Positions 59,022 to 64,000 of a stretch of DNA of 64,000 nucleotides are shown here, piece after piece. The first letter of the stretch is position 1. Every line of letters starts with the position of its first letter. The notes under the pieces were generated by a model. That model had not been told where the DNA came from. It ran no database searches and saw only the letters and a program-made list of their open reading frames with translations. Source of the DNA: Rhodopseudomonas palustris (GTDB lineage: Bacteria; Pseudomonadota; Alphaproteobacteria; Rhizobiales; Xanthobacteraceae); contig NZ_CP140155.1 in NCBI RefSeq assembly GCF_034479375.1, positions 1,860,001 through 1,924,000 of the forward strand, given 5' to 3'. The position numbers and the translations under genes were made by a program.

Positions 59022-62000
59022 TCAGGCCGCGACGGTCAGCGTGTGGGTGGTGTTCTCGAACTGCGCGAGAACGGTGTTACCGGCGGTGTGGTAGCCCTGC
59101 AGTAGTGCGACATCCGCCCAATTCTGGCCACCCGTCGCACCGTTGACGTCGACCTGGACCTTCACGTCGTTGCCCTCATTCACCAGCCTGACGAAATTGG
59201 CGTCGACATTATTCCCTGAGCCGTAAGCCGCATCGAGCAGAGCCGACAGATCGAGCGTGTCGCCCTCAGCGCTGCTGTAGTCGAGGATCGCGTCGAGGTT
59301 CCCGCTGCCGGTCTCGGAGAACTTGAACACGTCCGAACCGGTGCCGCCGCGCAGCGTGTCGTTGCCGCTTCCACCCGTCAGCGTGTCGCTGCCTCCACCG
59401 CCGGACAGATGGTCGCTGCCGCCGCTTCCGTTGAGCACGTCATTCAGCGAGCCGCCCGTCAGCGTATCGCCGTTGTTCGTGCCGGTCAGGTCGTACTGCA
59501 GACGGCTCTCGAAGCTCGCTTCGGTGAAGGCGCCGTTCGAGGAATTGAACGTGATCGCGATATCCCCCGTGTCGGTCCACTTGCCATCGTTAAACTGGTT
59601 CAGCTCAACCAGGCCAGTCAGCACGGTGAAGCTCGCCGCGGAGCCGTCCGAGGAATTCCCCGCCGTTCCGATCGCCGTATCCGTTCCGTGCACGAAGCTC
59701 CTGACGTTGGTCGCGACGATCTTCAGCGTATCCTGCGCCAGGTCGAAGCCGACGATGGTGTCGGTGCCGACATCGTTACCGTTGCCTGCGATGTTGCTCC
59801 GGACCGAATCGCCGGACCATCCGACAGCCGCGTTGATCACGATCGTGTCCCGCCCGGCGCCGCCGTTGAAGACGTTCGCACCCGCATTTCCGGCCAGGAT
59901 GTCGTTACCTGAACCGCCGGTGACATTCTCGACCCCACCGATCGACGCGAAACCCGTGGCCGTCCCCGTCGTCAGGTTGACGATCACATCCTGCGTGGTT
60001 CCGGCGTAAGACAACGTGTCCGTTCCGAGGCCCAAATCGAGTATGACACGCTCGACGTTAACCACGCTGTTACCAGGGAATTGAGTGATCGCATTGTTGG
60101 CGATCACGACGCCGAGGGTGTCGTTTCCGTTGGACCCGGCGATGGCCAGCGTATCGGTGCCCGCTCCGCCGTCGATGATATCGTTGCCGTCGCCAATGGT
60201 GTAGTTGAACAGATCGGCGCCGGAGCCGCCGACCAGCACGTCGTTGCCGGTGCCACCGGTGATCGTGTCGTTCCCGGCGCCGCCATCAATGAAATCGTTG
60301 CCGGAGCCGCCGTTCAGGATGTCGCTGCCGGCGAACCCGTACAGCGTGTCGTCTTCGCTGCCGCCATCGAAGCGGTTGACCCCGGCCTGCCCGAGCATGA
60401 CATCGTACCCGCCCGCGGCGTTCGCTTCGTTGTTCGGGTTCGCCACGTTGCCGACGATCAGGTCGCTCCACTCCGCGCTGTAGCCGGCAACCCAGCCGGG
60501 CGAGTTGGTGGCAGAACCTTCCGAGTCATTGAGTATCTGCACGACGAGCGCTCCGTCATCCAGCACACTCAAAGCGAAATAGGTCGACACCGACGTGACG
60601 CTGTCGGTCGCGGTCGCCTTGTAGACGTAGACGCCGCGCTGGCTGTCATGCGGATTGCCGGTGAACTGATTGCCCGACAACGAGATCCAGTTGCTGTCGC
60701 CGGACGCATAAACGAGCTGATAGCTGTAGCTGACCGGACCGGTGCCGCCCGAGAATAGCGTCGACGCGTCCAGATTCACCGCGTTCAGCGCCGAGGAATT
60801 CGGCGAGAACGCATACCTTCCCGAAGCGCTGGTCGTGTCATTCACCGTCAGCGGCGACGCCACCACTTCGTCGGCGCCCTGGATCGTGACATCGATGGTG
60901 CGGCTCGCGGTGCCGTCGGCCGAGGTCACGATCAGCGTGTCGTGCACGACGTCGGTGGCATTCAGATCTTGCACGTTGGAGGCAGAGTTGTTGAGCGTGT
61001 AGCCCCACGCACCGGTCGTCGCGTTGAACGTGAAGGTACCGTAGGTGCCGGTCAGCGACATCGGAGTCTGGAACAGGCTCTGCCCACTGTCGGCATCGGC
61101 GATCGTCAGCGTGCCGCCGGCGGTCAGTGTGCCATCTTCCTTCACGGTGCCTGTGCCGGTACCACCGATCGATGCGTCATCGTTGACGCCGTTGATCGTG
61201 ATCGCCACCTGCTGCGACGTGAACCCGCCGCGGCCGTCGTCGATCGAGACCGTGTAGGTGCCGGTCAGGGTCTGGCCCGCGCCGAGAAACTGGATCGCGC
61301 TGTCGGCGATGCTGTGCTTCCAGGCGACCGATCCGGTGCCGGTCCCGACGCTGTCCGTGGCGGTGAGCGCCAGCGAGCTGGCGGTTGTCAGGGCATCGAT
61401 CTGGGCCTGCGAGAGCGAGCCGCCCGACCAGGAGAACGTCGGCCCGCCAGCCGTCACGGTGTGGGTGTCGACAAGATTGGCGTCGCTGTAGGTGATCGTC
61501 CCCTTGCTGGATTCGATTCCGGCGACGACGTGGCTGGTTCCGGCCTGCACCGAGATTTCGTCGAGGCTGGCGCCGTTCACCCCGGTGGTGCCGAACGACA
61601 GCACCGTCGAGGTCGAGCTGGCGACGAACGTGACCGAATATTCGGTCCAGTTCGACAGCACCGCATTTGTCGTCCAGACCGGCGTTCCGTTGACGCTGAC
61701 CGAGAACGGCGTGCCGCCATTCTGCAGGAAGTAGTTGATGGTGTAGGTGGTCCCAACCACCGTCGTGAGCGTCTGGCTGATCGCCGAGTCGGGGCTGAGA
61801 TAGAGCGAGTTCACGCTGCCATTGGCGCCGCTGCCGTAGATCGTCGCGCCGCCGCCGGAGACGCTCCAGGGCGTCAGAACCGGATTGAACACGTCCGGCA
61901 GTTCGAAGGTCGGATTCTGAACCAGATTCGCTACGCCGAACGAGGCATCTTCCGTCTCCACGCCGGTCTGGGCCGACGAGGTGATCACCGGCGCCGAATT

Positions 62001-64000
62001 GACGTGCTTGACCAGCGTCACGGTGACGTCCTGCGTGTCGAACCCGCCGTTGCCGTCGGAGATCGTCAGCGTATAGACCTGATCGACCGAGTTCGCAGGC
62101 AATCCCTGCATTTCGGCATCGCTGGCGTAGAAGGTCCAGTTGACGGTGTTGCCGGCCTGATCGACCACCGGGACGAAATGGCCGACATAGCTGCTGCCCT
62201 GCGGGGTCGTGACCGACACCGAGTGCACGTCCGCGACATCGTCGTCACTGAAGCTGATGGTGCCGCTGGTGGATTCGTAGTGAGCCGTCGGCGTGAGCGC
62301 GACCGCGTCGAGATACCAGGCATCGAACGTGGCCGGATTGTTGGCGTCGTCGATCACGAACTGCAGCGTATCGCTGCCGGTGCCGGTGACCGCGACGGTG
62401 AAGGTCTGATAGCCCCCGCCCGACGCCTGACCACTGGCAATGGCCGCGACCTGCTGACCGTTCCAGTTGACGTAGACATGGGCATCCGGCGTCAGGCTGG
62501 TGGTCGCGACCGAGAAGCTCAGCGTGTACTGCACGCCGGGCAGGGTCGACACGGTCTGGGCCAACTGAGCCTTGACCGCGGTGTACACGCCAAACGAGTT
62601 CGCCGTGAAATTGTACGACCCCTCACCCGGGAAGCCGCTGCCGAAATTGCTGCCTCCCTCGGTGCTGCTTGCCGTCCATCCGGCCGATCCGGACTCGAAA
62701 CCGCCGTTCGTCAGCACGCTCGCCGGCGGCACGCCTATCTGCTGCGTGACGCTGCCTGCGACGACGCCGTTGCCAAAGTCCGGCGCGTCGTTCGACGGCG
62801 TCACCGTGACCACCACCGTGTCGGTGGCCGACGAGAACGCCGTGCTGCCACCGTTCGTGGTGGTGTTGGCATAGCTGCCAGGTGTGCCCGCGGACTGGTC
62901 CCAGGCGCGGATCGTCAGCCCATTGCTGACAGTGCCGTCGAAGCCGGCGGCCGGCTGGAAATAGACGTAGTAGTTACCATACAGCAGCAGCGCGTTGCTG
63001 TCCGACAGGCTGGCTGCGTTGATCGGGAACCAGGTGGTGCCGTCGATTGACCACGACCAGGTGCCGTTCGCCGCGTTGGCTCCGGTGATCGCGATGCCCA
63101 CAATATATCCATCGTCGGTGACATTGCCTATCCCGGCAGTCCCGGCGAAGCCGGCAAGCGACGAGACCTGCACCTTGCCGGCGAAGCTGGGTCCGCCGGC
63201 GTCTTCCGCGAGCGTGATCGCCGGAGATTTGGAGACGTCCAGCACCGGCGCGTCGTTGACGCCGGTGACCCGGATCATCATCTGCGCGGTCGAGGCGTCG
63301 GTCCCGTCGCCATGCAGCGTGTAGCTGATCGGGATCGTCATGAAGGTGCCGTTGGCCAGCTTCTGCCAATTGGTGCCGAGCAATTCGACCCTGATCTTGT
63401 TGTCCGGGGCGACGGTCACACTCAGATCGCTGGCGGTGATCCCGTAATAATTGGTCGGAACGGTGATCGCACCGATCGTGATGCTGTTCGGCGCCCCCGC
63501 ATCCGGATCGAGCGTATCGTTGCCGATTGCGTTGAAGGTCGCCCAAATGGTGTCTTCGGTGATCGTGTAGCCCGGTGCATCTCCGGACGGGTTGTCGATC
63601 ACCGCCACCGGCAGGTCGTTGACCGGCGTGACGTCGATCGTCATCGTCCGCGGCGTGCCGTCGACGTTGTCACCGACGTAGTAGCTGCCGGGACCGAAAT
63701 CGCCGTTGACCAGCAGGTTGCTGCCAGCGCCGCCGACCTTCGTGAGGGCGACGTCGTCGATCACGATCGCGTCGCCATGCCCCCCGCCCGCGGTCCACAC
63801 CACCTTGAGCGGCTGGTTGTCGTTGCCCCCGCCCACCACGCTGGTGGTGAGTTGAATGATGCTGTGGCTCGGAGCGCCGCCGGTCAACGTGTAGCTGGTC
63901 TGTCCGATCAGCGTGTTGCCGGCATAGACCTGCACCGTGACCGGTGCGGTGCCGTAACCGACGATCTTCAGGGCGTCGAAGGTCAAGTGGTAGCTTTCGC
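59022..64000 (-). CDS. Giant RTX-type secreted protein, C-terminal part (type I secretion)
   Basis: The frame is open at the right edge, so only the last 1.65 thousand residues are visible. From the N-side: carbohydrate-binding-like or CBM-type segments (twice, each with VYAGNTLIGQT or YVNWNGQQ wording), several cadherin/VCBS-type repeats (ITGANAANGTWSWSIDG, VSIDDGRGGFTSQQVAIT, TYGTFTFNATTGAWGYTLNN), then RTX repeats: block 1 near 60215-60400 (GGSGNDFIDGGAGNDTITGG and more), block 2 near 59330-59460 (GGSGNDTLRGGTGSDVF). The C-terminal domain after it (AILDYSSAEGDTLDLSALL) is the type I secretion target typical of large adhesins. No secretion ABC gene is seen here. Confidence 0.9.
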   Translation of the reverse strand, partial: ESYHLTFDALKIVGYGTAPVTVQVYAGNTLIGQTSYTLTGGAPSHSIIQLTTSVVGGGNDNQPLKVVWTAGGGHGDAIVIDDVALTKVGGAGSNLLVNGDFGPGSYYVGDNVDGTPRTMTIDVTPVNDLPVAVIDNPSGDAPGYTITEDTIWATFNAIGNDTLDPDAGAPNSITIGAITVPTNYYGITASDLSVTVAPDNKIRVELLGTNWQKLANGTFMTIPISYTLHGDGTDASTAQMMIRVTGVNDAPVLDVSKSPAITLAEDAGGPSFAGKVQVSSLAGFAGTAGIGNVTDDGYIVGIAITGANAANGTWSWSIDGTTWFPINAASLSDSNALLLYGNYYVYFQPAAGFDGTVSNGLTIRAWDQSAGTPGSYANTTTNGGSTAFSSATDTVVVTVTPSNDAPDFGNGVVAGSVTQQIGVPPASVLTNGGFESGSAGWTASSTEGGSNFGSGFPGEGSYNFTANSFGVYTAVKAQLAQTVSTLPGVQYTLSFSVATTSLTPDAHVYVNWNGQQVAAIASGQASGGGYQTFTVAVTGTGSDTLQFVIDDANNPATFDAWYLDAVALTPTAHYESTSGTISFSDDDVADVHSVSVTTPQGSSYVGHFVPVVDQAGNTVNWTFYASDAEMQGLPANSVDQVYTLTISDGNGGFDTQDVTVTLVKHVNSAPVITSSAQTGVETEDASFGVANLVQNPTFELPDVFNPVLTPWSVSGGGATIYGSGANGSVNSLYLSPDSAISQTLTTVVGTTYTINYFLQNGGTPFSVSVNGTPVWTTNAVLSNWTEYSVTFVASSTSTVLSFGTTGVNGASLDEISVQAGTSHVVAGIESSKGTITYSDANLVDTHTVTAGGPTFSWSGGSLSQAQIDALTTASSLALTATDSVGTGTGSVAWKHSIADSAIQFLGAGQTLTGTYTVSIDDGRGGFTSQQVAITINGVNDDASIGGTGTGTVKEDGTLTAGGTLTIADADSGQSLFQTPMSLTGTYGTFTFNATTGAWGYTLNNSASNVQDLNATDVVHDTLIVTSADGTASRTIDVTIQGADEVVASPLTVNDTTSASGRYAFSPNSSALNAVNLDASTLFSGGTGPVSYSYQLVYASGDSNWISLSGNQFTGNPHDSQRGVYVYKATATDSVTSVSTYFALSVLDDGALVVQILNDSEGSATNSPGWVAGYSAEWSDLIVGNVANPNNEANAAGGYDVMLGQAGVNRFDGGSEDDTLYGFAGSDILNGGSGNDFIDGGAGNDTITGGTGNDVLVGGSGADLFNYTIGDGNDIIDGGAGTDTLAIAGSNGNDTLGVVIANNAITQFPGNSVVNVERVILDLGLGTDTLSYAGTTQDVIVNLTTGTATGFASIGGVENVTGGSGNDILAGNAGANVFNGGAGRDTIVINAAVGWSGDSVRSNIAGNGNDVGTDTIVGFDLAQDTLKIVATNVRSFVHGTDTAIGTAGNSSDGSAASFTVLTGLVELNQFNDGKWTDTGDIAITFNSSNGAFTEASFESRLQYDLTGTNNGDTLTGGSLNDVLNGSGGSDHLSGGGGSDTLTGGSGNDTLRGGTGSDVFKFSETGSGNLDAILDYSSAEGDTLDLSALLDAAYGSGNNVDANFVRLVNEGNDVKVQVDVNGATGGQNWADVALLQGYHTAGNTVLAQFENTTHTLTVAA

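Noticed and set aside
59323..60420. Tandem GGxGxDxLxGG-coding repeats as a CRISPR or minisatellite
   Set aside because: The periodicity is nine codons and translates to RTX calcium-binding repeats; no equal-length spacers are present.
60942..63050. 702-residue plus-strand open frame
   Set aside because: Antisense shadow of the repetitive GC-rich RTX gene; rich in R/A/G/D with no domains. The minus-strand frame has clear VCBS and RTX repeats.

Overview
The window looks like chromosomal DNA of a GC-rich alphaproteobacterium, most likely of the Bradyrhizobium/Rhodopseudomonas group (family Nitrobacteraceae). Reasons are the high-GC codon use, several families of long palindromic intergenic repeats, the tuf to tRNA-Trp arrangement, the alphaproteobacterial type of arsenite oxidase Rieske subunit, and a general gene content of Liv-type ABC transporter, IclR-controlled ring-hydroxylating oxygenase and acyl-CoA metabolism. 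The genus is an inference from family resemblance; no 16S gene is present.

Layout. (1) 0-7.5 kb: a catabolic module of branched-chain-type ABC transporter genes (binding protein, livH, livM, start of livG), a glutamine-synthetase-like ligase, a Rieske mononuclear-iron oxygenase and a divergent IclR regulator with repeated palindromes between them. (2) 7.9-11.5 kb: a TonB-dependent receptor and a PepSY membrane protein, an iron-siderophore pair. (3) 11.6-24.3 kb: tRNA-Trp, a small cysteine-rich protein, tuf, a serine hydrolase, two SDRs, a histidine phosphatase, a phosphotransferase plus acyl-CoA dehydrogenase pair with TetR (reminiscent of ACAD10/11 and lva 4-hydroxyacid catabolism), a lactate permease plus D-lactate dehydrogenase pair, and a decayed spermidine-synthase-like remnant. 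(4) 24.3-48.3 kb: a putative genomic island between a 43-nt copy of the 3' part of tRNA-Gly(TCC) and the intact tRNA-Gly(TCC). (5) 48.6-64 kb: stress and envelope functions (DUF892, DUF4142, GlgX, transglutaminase-like protein, small proteins, chemoreceptor, HtrA-like protease, M50 protease) and the C-terminal 1.6 thousand residues of a giant RTX-type secreted protein that runs off the window.

The most notable part is the island. It joins oxidation of two reduced group-15 oxyanions: arsenite (aioXSR sensing, aioBA oxidase, a sigma-54-type promoter before aioB) and phosphite (complete ptxABCDE: ABC importer, NAD-dependent phosphite dehydrogenase, LysR regulator). Between and around them are arsenic and thiol-redox genes: arsR, an ArsP-type permease, two thioredoxin-like proteins, CcdA, DsbB/DsbA, ArsH and an ArsO-type monooxygenase. 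Both sensing/binding proteins, AioX and PtxB, belong to the PhnD-like family.

The island core (aio, ptx, arsR-permease, arsH) reads intact, but many accessory genes are broken: dsbA has an in-frame TAA just before its CxxC, a thioredoxin has two compensating frameshifts, arsO has lost an internal segment, a second arsR survives only as a 3' tail next to the tRNA, and baeRF-like and TAXI-like fragments are present. No integrase was found, so the island appears to be an old, immobilised insertion that is being pared down.
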